Below, piece after piece: positions 27,068 to 40,730 of a stretch of 64,000 bases of DNA; the first letter of the stretch is position 1; every line of letters begins with the position of its first letter. The translations under genes and the position numbers were made by a program. The stretch is from Rhodocollybia butyracea (taxonomy: Eukaryota; Basidiomycota; Agaricomycetes; Agaricales; Omphalotaceae). The stretch lies in the NCBI GenBank assembly GCA_015501585.1, contig JADNRY010000006.1, positions 124,001-188,000 of the forward strand. The letters run 5' to 3'. The notes under the pieces are model-generated. The model had not been told where the DNA came from and did not search any database. It worked only from the letters and a program-made list of their open reading frames with translations.

Positions 27068-29019
27068 TATGCTGGTATGGAACTGGTGAGTTTTGGGTGG
27101 GGTGAACGGTGTGTGGATGAGCTCTTCTTTGAACCTGGTTTTGCTTTGAAACTTGTAAGGTTGAAAGAAGAAAGAAACTGCGCCGGCAAAATATTTATTG
27201 TCAATGATCTGTCCCACGATCACACATTACCCTCACCTGACTTATAAAAATGTTTCCTTGGGAACGTCGCGCGCGACGTGTTTCGTCGTTCTTTCACGGT
27301 TCACCGATGTTCAAGGCTTCTTGATTTGAATAAAACTTTGGAGTTGCGGCTCCAGAAATATCGGCTCTAATGAAGTTGTTGGTATGCTATCAAAGTTATA
27401 AAACGTCGTTTACAAGCAACTACTTATAAAGTATTCGATAAGAACCCTTCTTACGGGCACATGTCGGATCCTAATAAGGCGTATGGTTGTCCCTCGAGCA
27501 AAGGTAACTACATTCAGAATCTGTACTATAATGAACAACCCTCAGCGAGCGCTGTAATCTGCCATACGCGTTATATGTTCCTGTGGTTCCGACATTTGAA
27601 TGAGACGGCCTCCGCTATCGCGAAATTTGGATGCGCTCAATGGCTGAGAAATGTCTGGAGTTGGTGCCTTTTTTCCAGACATGGTTGTTACATACATACA
27701 CTGCTGCACGGCTCCAGCAATAATTATTGAAAAAAATTTTACCGATAAAATATTGATTCTACCCTATCAGATTTTTGAGATTGAGCCGTTTGGCAGGCAA
27801 CAATTTTTGCAAGGCTTCATCGCTTCAAAAATTATTCAGAGGTTTTAGAATGCAACGCGTGATAATTGCCGGCGAGGCGGGCCCCCGTTTCATGCCTGCA
27901 TGTACAGGATTTTTCTTTCGCCCCCTCCTGGCCCCCTCCCCGCTTCGTTAGCGTTCTCGGCCGTTGGCAACAGTAGTAGTACGATAAATAAAAATGTGCT
28001 ATTGTGCATACTACTAGCTAATTGCAAAATATATTAGGCATACTTAGTACAGAGAACGAACGAGCATCAACAGGGAAGGACTCGTAAATTGCTTCACCAA
28101 TGTTGTTGATAACCTTTGAACCACCTTCGACATAGCTTGGATATTGAACTTGAGGAATGCTTGTCTTGTAGGTCTTGACTCTTGACTATGAGGCTCGACA
28201 GATATTGAAGACTTGAATGGTTGAACTTGCGGTTGAACAGTTTGAACCCAGCTATAGAGAGGCTTGATGAGAGGAAGGAAGGGGCTGAATGAACAAGTCC
28301 AACACATGCACGATAATTTATCCAGGCATAGAAACGCTCTCAGAAATTTCTAAGGTCCATCCTTTCACGAACTCTCCAAAATTAGATGAAGGATTATTCA
28401 AAGGCAATACTTTCAGGAATTTTTCGCAGAGAACTGAACAATTATGCAAAGTATGTCCTTAGTAATAGATCATAATGGAAAATTTGTCGGAATGGAGGAC
28501 TATCAAAAAGTATTCATACATTATCGGGAATCGTTGAAAGTGTTCCGTTGAGGAATTTCTGATACCGCCCTAGCAAAAATTGTTGAAAGTTTGGTGCAGC
28601 AGTGTAGCTAGCTGCTGCTAAGTACCAAGTCTTACCAAGGACAGAGACGGAGTTCGCTCACCGTGATCTCAGGCACGACAAAGCGGGCTGAAGTTATACG
28701 ATGGTTAAGAATTCTGCGTATCTGTTTGCTTTTTACACAGTACTAGTTTTTTATGTCATGTTTCTTCTTTTTTTTTTGTTTTTTTTTTGTTTCGCGATTC
28801 TGAGCAGAAGTACAAAAATAACAGGCGCCCGAGTCTGCCCGAGTACGAACTTTTGACGCACGTGTTGCTGTCTTGGCAACCTTCGGCGGCAGCGGCATAT
28901 ATTTATACTATTTGTTGGTTTTTGTTTGTAACTTCTCTTCCTCTTCAACATCTACGACAAGGTTCCTATTTGAGGACATTCATTCTTTTTCCTCACTCTC
29001 TCTTTAACGAACTCGAACA
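27068..29019. other. gene-poor interval with GH128 promoter at right end
   Basis: About 1.95 kb. The left 250 bp should hold the promoter of the RRM gene and the right 200 bp the promoter of the GH128 gene. In between, only short motif-free frames are seen. A T-rich block at 28765-28790 contains several runs of 8-9 T. No transposon or tRNA features were recognised. Confidence 0.4.
28898..28907 (+). promoter_or_regulatory. TATA-like element of the GH128 gene
   Basis: TATATTTATA, 113-122 nt before the ATG at 29020, followed by a CT-rich leader (28930-29010), the usual arrangement of strongly expressed fungal genes. Confidence 0.4.
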
Positions 29020-30391
29020 ATGGCGCACAAGCTTCTCAATTTGCTTGCAGTCACTTCACTTGCCATTATGGCCTGCTCTTTCGGCGCTGAGCCTGTCAAC
29101 GCTCTCTCCAACGGGCGTCATGCCAGGGATATTTTGCGTGGACACGACGGCATTGCAAAGCGTAAACGTAGTGTCAACGGAAAGCGCTGCAAATCTCGCC
29201 CAACCCCGACCGCTTCGTCCAGTGCCGCCGTCACTCCTGCCCCATCTCCCAGCTCTTCGGATTCTTCTTCGGATTCCTCCTCAGGTTCTTCTTCAGACTC
29301 TTCTTCGGATTCTTCTGCCTCTCCTACGTCCACAAGTGCTAGCGCCTCATCTACTCCTACCTCTGGTGGCGGTGGCGGTCCTGTCATTAGTGGTGCCAAG
29401 GGCTGCCTGGCTTGGCCTAACGGTGACCAGTCTTATCTCGGTGACTACAAGACTAACCAGATGAACGTGTAAGAATGCTTTTTACTGTCCCTTATTTTTT
29501 TTCATCTGAATTTTTTCAGCATTTACACTTGGGGTGAAACGGCTCCTAGTGACGCTAGTTCGTTGGGATTCACATTCGCTCCTCAACTTTGGGGTTATAC
29601 CAACGAAAATGCTTTTGGAAGCACCGTCAATGCAGGTAACACCCGATACGCCTTGTTCCTCAATGAGTGAGTATCTTCCTTCTGTGTTAAATACGTAACC
29701 TTAACATTTTATAGACCCAACGAACCTGGACAGTCTAACATTGATCCTCAATCTGCTGCTGGTCTTTGGTTCCAATATATGGAACCACTCCAGGCCCAAG
29801 GCGTTAAGGTTGGCTCTGCCGCCACGAGCTCCAACCCCAACGGTATGGATTGGACGAATCAGTGGCAAGCCGCGTGCAAAACGATCAAACCCGAAGGCTG
29901 TAATGTATGTGGTTTAGTTTGCTAGTGTGCGCGTTCTGATATTGACATGTGTATAGCCTGACTTCATGGCCGTTCACTGGTACGACATATCTGTTGCAAG
30001 TTTCGAGAGCTACATAACGCTATGGCACAACACTTTCAACTTGCCAATCTGGGTTACTGAGTTTGCTTACCAGGTTCAGTTTTTCCCCCTGAAAATTGAA
30101 AGTGCCGCTCATACAAATTTTACAGGACTTTAATGGCAATGATCAAGGTGACCTCCCGACCATTCAAAACTTCATGGGTACAGTCACGTCTTGGATGGAC
30201 CAGCAAGATTATGTTGAAGCTTACTGTTGGTTTGGTATGAAATGCTCACTCTCTGCTTGCATGTTTTATGCTCATTCTTTGCTCACCTAGGTGCTATGCT
30301 CAATCTACAGGGTGTCAACCCTCTGAACAGTCTCATGAACCCTGATGGCTCCCCCTCCCCCCTTGGCTATCAGTTCCTCGGATCTGGCTAA
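29020..30391 (+). CDS. secreted GH128 (Asl1-like) beta-1,3-glucanase
   Basis: GH128 enzymes cut beta-1,3-glucan; in mushrooms they are linked to wall remodelling. Six exons (29020-29468, 29520-29666, 29715-29904, 29957-30073, 30126-30234, 30291-30391) give 370 residues. A signal peptide (MAHKLLNLLAVTSLAIMACS) is followed by a basic pro-like stretch with KR/KRKR sites and a Ser-rich linker (about residues 65-125). The catalytic domain starts at KGCLAWPNGDQS and contains YTWGETAPSDASSLGFTFAP and LFLNEPNEPGQSN (with the acid/base Glu expected in NEPNEP). It also has FMAVHWYD, PIWVTEFAYQ (nucleophile Glu in TEF), and C-terminal LNSLMNPDGSPSPLG. All parts of the fold are present. Probably exported to the cell wall. 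Confidence 0.93.
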
Positions 30392-30767
30392 TTTCTCCCC
30401 ACCACACTTCTCCACTGATCTATACCCTCCCATCTTTCGGACATCAATCTTTTCTTAAAATGCTTTTTCATGCAACGGTCCTGGTCGTCGGTTGTGGTTT
30501 ACAATGCTTGTTGATTTGATACCTACCAGTATTTCGACGCATCTCAATTCTTATTTCCATGCTTCTTGTAGTACCGCTTCAGAGCTGGTGGAGGCTGGAT
30601 ATCCCTCTGACGACTGCTATGTATTTAGGAGCTTTAAGTTTTCAATTTATATACTATGAATAAAATTTTGCCAGCGCGGAGAGCCCCGGGTATATATATC
30701 ATCAAAGCCAAATTGGGGTTAAGGCACTTCCAACGTTGACCAGGCTTTCGATATCTAGAAACTTAAG
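30392..30767. other. intergenic, 3' UTR and promoter
   Basis: 376 bp between two plus-strand genes. It has an A/T-rich stretch with AATAAAAT near 30660, a likely polyadenylation signal for the glucanase, and TATATATATC at 30692-30701, about 70 nt upstream of the next ATG. No gene seen. Confidence 0.45.
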
Positions 30768-32148
30768 ATGGTCAAACACCTTCCAGCCACAGTTAAGCAA
30801 CTGCTTACACTGCGCAATCCTCATCCTCTTCCCAGCCCTCCGCTCTCGAAAGTTCATTCTGTTTTGGCAAAGACTCAGCGCGAAGCTAAATCCAAAGGAG
30901 CCGAGACTGGTTGGTTGGTCTTAGCCGTAAGCTTCTTGTTCCATGTTTTTGCGCGTATTGCTGAGTGATGAACTAGGCTTGTACGTTGCTGACTGCAAAC
31001 CGCCCTCCTTGTTTTGGCCATCTTTATCGATATGTGACGCGTCCTGAGTTCAACGCTACCTCTCGAAGTGTAAGTTTGCAAGAAGCCGTTAATCGTGCTG
31101 CCATTATTCGCGAAGCTGCTTTGAAGAGCACTATTTTCGTTGGTGGTGAGATTTTAGTCCTATGTGTGCTCAAGTACCCTGACAAACAGCTCTCTTTTCA
31201 GTTCCTCGGGTAGGTTGAGTCCCACTCAAGTTCTTGTGAATTTCTTACCTGGGTCATTCCCTTATCCAGGTCATACTTTCACTTGCAGCTATGCATGAGA
31301 CCTTGGACGAGGACGTAAAGGTGTCCTTGAGGAAGGAAACAACGAAAAGGTGTGTATTTTGGTGGCCTTCCGAAATCTCCGAGTTTCAATGTTAGCCGGT
31401 ATATGACGCACGCAGTCTGTTTCATTTTATCTGCTCATGTTGACGTTTTCACTTCTTCCCGTCCCGATGAGAATTATCTAAAGTCGTTTTTTTCCAGACT
31501 TGCCAATTCGAATACTATCGAAGCGACTGTTATGCGGGGAAGAGCTCTTTGGGACTCAATCTATGCGCCTCATGCTGATAAACTCCATGACAAACTTGGG
31601 TCCTATCATCCAGATTTTATCTGTGAGTGTTTTACACGTTCCCGGAGGCTTGATTCGATGTTACCTTGTTCGGCCGCATATCGACCTGAACCTTGTCATA
31701 TGTCGCCAGCTCTTGGGAGAGTTTTCACTTATCTGATGCATGCAATCGTCCTACCGATGTTTCTGCAAACGTGGCATCAAAGTTTCTGATTCAATTTTTC
31801 CCCCCAATTACAGCGTTTATTATCCAAGCTTATGGTACGGTCCTCTCTCCGTTACCTGGAGTAACGAAAGCCTTTGCGGATTCTGGCAGCATCGATGATC
31901 CAGATCAAGGTAATCTCAGTCGCGCTCAAGGATCAATTGTCGGAATTGCTTGTTTGCGGGCAGAGGAGCGAGTTGTTCCTCAACTTACTAGTCACGTCTT
32001 TGGTCTTCTCAAGGCACGATATATGGAAAATCAGAGTGATGAAGACAAGTGGCTATCAAGCGATGAAGGCACTGAATGGGTAATTCGTATGGTGGATGAG
32101 ATTTTGGAGAGCGTGAAGGACTTTGATGATCGCAAGGCGAAACTCTAA
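30768..32148 (+). CDS. AhpD-like (carboxymuconolactone decarboxylase-fold) protein
   Basis: Six exons: 30768-30926, 30977-31145, 31202-31209, 31270-31349, 31498-31622 and 31814-32148, 291 residues. Typical segments are RNPHPLPSPPLSKVHSVLA, EAVNRAAIIREAALKSTIF, then VGVPRVILSLAAMHETL, RGRALWDSIYAPHADKLHDK, LGSYHPDF, and SIVGIACLRAEERVVPQLTS followed by HVFGL. These match fungal AhpD-like proteins, often described as mitochondrial and of unclear substrate. The CxxC redox pair of true AhpD is not apparent. The third exon is only 8 nt long; it is needed to link FVG to RVIL in frame. Introns 4 and 5 (148 and 191 nt) are longer than usual. The family call is from remembered motif patterns, so moderately sure. 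Confidence 0.75.
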
Positions 32149-32477
32149 GGCATGGTGTATGTACGACCGGTCGGATGACCCTTAGTCGCTCCAAGATTGT
32201 ACCTCAGTATTCCAGTACAATCGTGCATCGTGTTTATACCATCCCGATGCGAAGCGGCCCTCACCGCATGGCAAACACAAGCAACCCGGAGCATCAAGCC
32301 CCCAGAGCAGCGTCGATTTGGTGTTTTCCTATCCGTTATCGATGAACGGGCCCCGTAAGTTGTTTCGCTGAAAGACTGCCAGATACGAAGACCAAAGATA
32401 TATTGAATAGTGTACAGTGATTATTATAGAGATTCATGCAAGAATTGAACGATAGTGTGATGAGGAAATAATAAACA
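32149..32477. other. convergent intergenic spacer
   Basis: 329 bp between the AhpD-like stop and the DUF6593 stop on the other strand. It must carry both 3' UTRs. No other feature seen. Confidence 0.45.
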
Positions 32478-33283
32478 TTAAAGGTTAAACAGCCCGCAAA
32501 ATCTGTAGAGCATAGCGGTGACGGTCACGATGTCCATGATCGGAGGATGCATCTGTGTGAACAGTTTGAGACCCATCTGAGATTCAGATTTCCCCACTCA
32601 CCACTGTGCCAGAACCAGCCGAGCGAATGAAGTGCAGCTCGCCAAACACGTCGCCAATTTGATAGCGCGTCTGTCGGGTGGGCCGATAGAATGCAAGCAC
32701 ATTTCCGTTCGCGTCCTGGAGCTGAAAATTGGATGACTAGAATGCTTATTACCATGGTTAAAAAGACTTACCAGAATGTCACCATTGTTTCCTGGTCGCC
32801 AGCGGTATGTTAATCCATCAGGACCATTGAATATTCTTGAGCCCTATGAAAGCGGTGATGAGTTCCATATCTGCTCCGGAAATTCCTTCAAGGCTCACAT
32901 AGACATGGGGATCTGGCCTAACCAGATCCGACATAGGAAGAGTGTTCTACACGAGTCAATATCAGCGAAAGGATAGACGAGGATATCAGTCGACTAACTT
33001 TGCCGATAACGACTCGGCCTAATCCACCATTAGAAGCCCATTCGAGCTTCGCGACACGGTCTTCTTTATTGGCGCGTATGGCGCGCCATAATGTAGTGAC
33101 ACTAGTGCCGTTGGCCGCCACGGTAGTCTAGTAGATGGCGGAAGGGCTAATGACGCGACGATAGCGGTAAGGCATCTCAAAACCAACCTGGAAACGATAG
33201 AGAACACCCCAAGAGTTGAAGAGCTGGCTTTCGCGAGGGTCCTGATTAGTCCAGGACATAATGTCATCGGGTGAAGCGGCCAT
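32478..33283 (-). CDS. DUF6593 tubby-like family protein
   Basis: Second DUF6593 member in the window. Six exons (minus): 33283-33188, 33127-32999, 32946-32899, 32843-32772, 32721-32602 and 32552-32478, 179 residues. The frame reads WTNQDPRESQLFNSWGVLYR, then TSVTTLWRAIRANKEDRVAK, LEWASNGGLGRVVIGK, the family core GSRIFNGPDGLTYRWRPG, DANGNVLAFYRPTRQTRY, and a C-terminal HPPIMDIVTVTAMLYRF hydrophobic end. The core lines up with SRRFKASGSEYKWK of the gene at 21636-22303, but the two are otherwise well diverged, so they are not recent duplicates. Length is typical. Function of the family is unknown. Confidence 0.87.
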
Positions 33284-34246
33284 TGAGTCGTTGGTAGATA
33301 GAAGAGTGAGCGAGAGACTTTGGAGGTGGGAGAGGCTGGAGATGCATTTCTCGGGCCATTAGCGAGAGATTTTATATGGCGAGGACCTATCGGTAAAAAA
33401 GTCCTTGTTTTTTCACCTGATGGGTTAAGAGATGATCGAAAACGTGTGGGTATCAAGCGCGACAGATAAAGATGAATGCTACAAGGTCAAAAACGTGTTC
33501 AAAGGGCTCATGTCGAGCTTGGGTCAGTGGAGCAAACACCCGGAAATACAGTCGATGCCAACACGCGTTAATTTTCCGCAAGACCACTTCGGCAGCATCC
33601 GAACTCCCCAGAGTTGCATTGGTCCAATGAAGATTTCAGCGCGAATACGTTTTCCTGTTTTCAGAAGTCAGTAGTCGCAACATTCCGCTTCAAGCCGCAA
33701 TTGAGGTCCCCACGAATCTTGATATGGAACAGTGCTTATGGCAAGTGAGTAACGTTTTTACGGTTCGAACATAGAAGACTGTCAGAGAAGCATATATCTT
33801 GTATCCGGGGCTTGGGACACGATGTTTACAGCGTGGCTAAATCAGGCTTAAAGGTAGGCAAGATAAGGTACGTTTGTCCAATTTTTCAAAGATTTGAAAA
33901 CTTGGGCCCTTTCAAAAGGTCGTTGAGTGATCTTAGTGTGCTCAAAAAGGAAGCATCAGCATTCGCGAATGGTCTATTTCCCGAAGATATACATACGAAA
34001 TGTAAACAAGGAAGAAATCAATCGAGGCTTAATCTACGCCAATGGATCTTGACACTGGTTGAGGTCAGACCAAGAACCTATCAAGTTCGGTACGATGCCC
34101 TCTAGGACACTACGAACCGAGAACCGCGATGAAGCCAGAAATTGATAGAAGGTTTCTCAAATCCGATACAACCTGATTTTGAGATGATAAGATGAAGGTA
34201 GATAATAAGCATGAAGAAGGAGAAAAAAAGATTGCATACTTGCCTG
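33284..34246. other. intergenic interval, nothing recognised
   Basis: About 960 bp between the start of the DUF6593 gene and the stop of uL11m (both minus strand). The plus-strand frames here (33432-33674, 33812-34105) show no family motif. Likely the DUF6593 promoter plus the uL11m 3' UTR. Confidence 0.4.
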
Positions 34247-34737
34247 TCAAGGTACCACTTGGACCCCCAATGTTCTCGCACTTCCGACAATCATCCTGAC
34301 TATGCTTTCAAGGGATAAATGGCTCATATGATCATCCGTTTGTTTAATTTTAGCAATCTCGTACACATGCTTGAGGCTAATCGTCGCGAGGATTTCATGG
34401 CCAGGTTTCGCGGCACCCTTTTCGATGCCAGTGATTTTTTTGAGAAAGTAGGACGTAGGAGGTGTTTTGGTAATGAAAGAAAACGACCGGTCAGGACGAA
34501 CGGTAATGAGTGTGGGAGTGGGAATTCCTGGTTCAATGTGAGCCGTTCTGGCATTGAACTCTTTGCAAAAATCCATGGATTTAACACCTCGAGCACCAAG
34601 TGCTGGACCTACAGGGGGGGTCGGAGCTGCCTTGCCTGCAGAAATGAGAATCCGCTTTGGACGATTGAGAATAGTATCAGAATAGAGTTGGTAAAACGTA
34701 CCACAATCTGGTCTTTGGCCTTTGCACTTTTCGACAT
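34247..34737 (-). CDS. MRPL19: mitochondrial large-subunit ribosomal protein uL11m
   Basis: uL11 forms the GTPase-associated stalk base of the ribosome. Exons (minus) 34737-34702 and 34654-34247 give 147 residues. After a short basic start (MSKSAKAKDQIV) the classical L11 sequence follows: RILISAGKAAPTPPVGPALG, ARGVKSMDFCKEFNART, PDRSFSFITKTPPTSYFLKK, and C-terminal SLESIVRMIVGSARTLGVQV. The intron splits the start from RILISAG. Length and lack of a long presequence agree with mitochondrial L11 in fungi. It is divergent from the M28 peptidase gene across 108 bp. Confidence 0.94.
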
Positions 34738-34773
34738 TAGTGGTCGAGGTCAAAGCTGTTCGATGTAAAATAA

Positions 34774-34779
34774 CACGTG
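34774..34779. promoter_or_regulatory. CACGTG E-box in divergent promoter
   Basis: A palindromic CACGTG lies within the 108-bp spacer between uL11m and the M28 peptidase start codons. In fungi this is a bHLH/Cbf1-type target; binding here is inference. Confidence 0.35.
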
Positions 34780-34845
34780 GTCTTGTGCGCGACGCGTAGC
34801 TTTACGGACTGCCTCCCGGCAACTCTAATTTGAACAACGACGGTC

Positions 34846-37105
<2,260 letters not shown>

Positions 37106-38428
37106 TTTCAGACGTAGTGCCTAACAACACTTCTTTTGGTCTGTACTATCAGACAGTCAATTTCATAACATCTTCCGCGATAGTATCATATCGAAAGGAA
37201 GTGAGGGAACCCTCTCATTACATCTCAATCGATAGCCGGGCACCGTTAACCATGGATCACTAATATGAGGCTGAGCTTCAAGCGCATAGCTCAGGTCACC
37301 GTTACACTCTGCAGGATAACCTTTGTTAAAGATCCTTCCGTCAATCTTTCCTGCTAGATTTTACTTAGCCAGCTGCACGGAGGAAGAAAAGAACCGGATC
37401 TCTCGTGAAAGTTTGCTTGACAATCTTGGTTGGGTAGGTCCTGAAATCGTTACTGCTAAACTCGGTCCGACTAACTCTCCACGGAGGCCCTTCCTTCCGG
37501 ATTACCTCCCCACGACAGATTTCTGAGAACGTCCGACCAGCATGGACCCATTCCAATTAATTGAAGAATATCTCCTTCTGGGTTTTCTTGTGCTTTTTCC
37601 CTCCTGAATTCCTACCATGAGAGTTCATGATCTCCATGAGTCGTGATATGCATCGTGGTTGAACACCCTGCCGCTGAACTGATGTTTCTCATGTCCCGAG
37701 GCTCTTCTTGCCCTTCTAGGATCCTCATCTGTGTTGCATGACCCTGCATAATCTTTTAATTATGGCCAATGCAAGAGAATCAGACCCTGTGGCGTACAAG
37801 TATACAAGTATCAGAATCCTTCATTTTCTGGTCATCTATGTTATAGACGAATTTGCAGTTGAAGCCAAATTTGTTTCGCATCTACTTATGTTTACAGTTT
37901 TTGGCTCGATGAGACTCTACACTTCATTTATGTACTTTTAGGTTCACGAAAACGCGTCTACCTAGCACTCTGAGTATTTTTTCCTCGTTCTCGTTCAAAG
38001 TTTAAACCCCGACTCAATAACTATGTATACTGAAGGACAAATTGGAGGACTGCCACACTCGGCGCTCATCGACATCTCTGAACTGACATGCCGTTCCAGA
38101 ATCTGCTGGCATTTTGCATTACCGTACTTTCCTTCGATCATTGTGTTGTTCCTGTGAATTCGTCATTATTCCTCGGCGTTCTCAAGATTTTGCCAGGTCA
38201 CCAGCTATTCACAAGCAGTGGCAAGAGGCTACCTTCTATTCTAGCATTCATTGACTTTGAAGGTCCTTATTGAGTTGGTAAATAATCAAATAATCACAAA
38301 ACAATGAGACGATCCCCTCCGCATTGTAACAGCTCGGTAGGAGTGCTAATGTAGATGTGACGACGGTGAATAACTCAAACAGGAGCATTGTGGCGCTTGT
38401 GGGCTTTCTCACGAATCTTTCGTTCACA
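37106..38428. other. intergenic interval, at most a doubtful small frame
   Basis: About 1.3 kb between two plus-strand genes. A 67-codon frame (37323-37526) ending LGWVGPEIVTAKLGPTNSPR has a coding-like look but no start or splice context I could make consistent. Nothing else recognised. Confidence 0.35.
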
Positions 38429-39961
38429 ATGCCCCCATCTGAACGCTCGCGCCAATCTCGAGGATTTTCATCTGGAACATTGTTAATTACTTCTCCACGC
38501 ACCAGAGGGTATTCACAGACGAATTTGAACACCCCGCAGTCCTTCACTAGCTCAGTTTTATCTCTGGGACCTTCTCCCCCAGTGGCACGATTTCAAGAAA
38601 ATCCTTCACCCCCCATAAATTCTTCTTGTGGTGTGAATGTCAGCTTCCAACACCCGTCGTCTACCAAGAATGGGTGTCGATCCAATGACGCGTCTAGGTA
38701 CCGTTTGCATGTCAGAGAATGTGACGCGACGCGAGTTTACACTGGGAAAAATGACAAAGTCCGTCGTGTTCTTACGAATGATACTTCTCTGGCGTATCTG
38801 GTCTCAATGCGCGGAACTATTGACACGGTCGATACTGCCTCTGTGATCAGGTAATAGGTATTCCTTCTTCTCGATTGTGTCGCTGAACGTGGATTTATTG
38901 GTAGGCGAGATCCAATACCACAAAAACGGTCACATATTGTTACTATGTTAGATGACGCCTGCCTAGTCTCAGATGGATGCAGGGACTTCGCAATTCTTGG
39001 TCATGTTTGCGATGATGCTTCTCAAGTCTCTCTTATCCGTATTGAACAAAACGTGAGTACTACTTATGAATACAGATTCACCTTGTGTTCTACAACCTTA
39101 AAGTCTATAGTACATGCTGTGAGCCTCAAACGTCCTTGGAACATTAGCAGGAGAGGCGGAGTTGGTTCCTTGTGCACTATGGACCAGCTTACGTTTGCAA
39201 CCGGAGGGTACGACCATGTCGTGCACCTGTGGAAGTTGAATCAAAATTACTCTTCCGCGTTTGCTCAGCCTCTAGCCATAAGTCACTCCAAAGTTGTACA
39301 ATCCTTGCTACCGGTCTGTGATACGAGCCATAAGCTGATGACTGCAGGAGCCGATTGCAAAGTGCACGTCTATGACCTGTCGTCCGAGCGAGTCGTGAAT
39401 ACCATCAAAACCTCTAAATCTGTCTATCATCTTCACGGGACTCACTCGCCTTTTTGTACTTTAATAGAGGTAAGTATTCCACATTTCATACCGGTCGCAT
39501 AACAGGGCAGTTCATCCAGTTACACAGCTAGGGCATTTAGAGTTGCAATTCGAGCTACGCGATCACAGAATGGTACCAGTACAAGCCGTTCAAAGGTTTG
39601 GATACCCGGCTGGGCAAACACCAGGACGTTACATGAAAGGTTTGTTTTATTGTGCCGTGCTCAATTTTGACGAGACTTTTCATCCCTTTGTCTTAAAGGT
39701 GCTTCATTGGACGCATGCCAGCTATTCAGTTGTGGTGACAAGAAAGGGAATGTTAGGCTTTGGGATCTGAGAAATACAGACAAAATCGTCTCGGAGGTAA
39801 TTTGTCCTCTAATTGAGCTTACAAAACCCAAACAAAACCTTTAGACTTCATGCTTCCCGAAATCTCAAAGAGTTGCGCAGGTTTTATTTCACAATTCTCG
39901 ACTATTGGCTTCAAGTGAAAATGGTGAAATTAGTGTCATTGATTATCTCGCAGCGTCGTAG
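38429..39961 (+). CDS. WD40-repeat protein
   Basis: Exons 38429-38850, 38905-39052, 39104-39469, 39528-39639, 39699-39796 and 39845-39961 give 420 residues. The N-terminal 110 residues are Ser/Pro-rich. WD-like repeats follow: RRVLTNDTSLAYLVSMRGTI, VTMLDDACLVSDGCRDFAIL, LTFATGGYDHVVHLWKLNQN, LMTAGADCKVHVYDLSSERV, and CQLFSCGDKKGNVRLWDLRN, ending SRLLASSENGEISVIDYLAA. Some repeats are degenerate, so the propeller is probably built from five visible plus cryptic blades. I cannot assign it to a named orthologue. The intron at 39053-39103 is 51 nt and stop-free in frame, so retention would add 17 residues. Confidence 0.82.
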
Positions 39962-40024
39962 CGTCGATGGTTCTAACTTAACAGTAGTATAGTAATGTAT
40001 TATTGTCGGATTTATCGGCGGCTA

Positions 40025-40580
40025 ATGTCCGAGCCAGGCCCGATCATCACCTTCATGTCAAGTGCAGCAACTCGCGCTCGTCGTGAAGAAGATGTGCAGA
40101 AGGCGTATGATATACAGGTCCAGGCTGGAATAGAGGTCTGTTAAATGGCATTAACCATAGCTATGCTCATCTTCAGTGTGTTTAGGGAGCTGCAAGAGCA
40201 ACAGCGGTTGGTACTGGATTAACGATTATCGGTCACTATACGTGGCCAGTTTTCCGGTGCGCAACAGTCTCATTAAACCATAGTTAGAAATTGACATGTT
40301 GCGTACCCTTCAGGCGCCAGAAACTCCCTTTCAAAGCTTTCTTGGTCTCTGTATGTGCGTGAACATGTCTCAGCTCCACAAAGCGTTGACTGGTCGCCCT
40401 GTCGTAGTTTGCCTAGGCGGCTTGATATTTGGGGCAGAACGTGCGCTATTAGAGCATGAAGCTAAACGAAGACTGGAAGAAAACACCATCCGAAAGCTTG
40501 CTCGCCTCGAACTTGCACAAAAGGGCATCGTACCCACGGAAACTGAAATCGCCAAATGGAGGGCGGAAAATGAACAGTAA
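40025..40580 (+). CDS. small predicted mitochondrial membrane protein (HIG1/Rcf-like organisation)
   Basis: Four exons (40025-40135, 40186-40256, 40314-40354, 40417-40580) give 128 residues. The sequence has EEDVQKAYDIQVQAGIEGAA, then a hydrophobic segment (TAVGTGLTIIGHYTWPVF), RRQKLPFKAFLVSVCGLIFG as a second hydrophobic segment, AERALLEHEAKRRLEENTIR and a charged helical tail. Two short TM segments joined by a basic loop and flanked by helices recall the HIG1/Rcf2 N-terminal fold of respiratory supercomplex factors, but I cannot prove membership. The last intron uses GTGCGT after VSV; the alternative upstream GT breaks the frame. Only 63 bp separate it from the WD40 stop. Confidence 0.7.
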
Positions 40581-40730
40581 ATTCCAAATCTGTATCCAAT
40601 ATCATTATTATGGGTAGAGTATCAATCACAATCTATGTTGTACATATGGAACTTTCGTGCAAGAAGCAGGTTTAAAGGAGAGCAGGAATAGTCTGTCGTA
40701 ATGCCAAAAATAAAGTTATACTACGAGGTT

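Noticed and set aside
29118..29399. Minus-strand Glu-rich 93-codon frame
   Set aside because: Antisense of the Ser-rich linker of the GH128 protein.
37323..37526. 67-codon frame with coding-like tail (LGWVGPEIVTAKLGPTNS)
   Set aside because: No start, splice partner or family could be made to fit; kept only as a remark on the intergenic interval.
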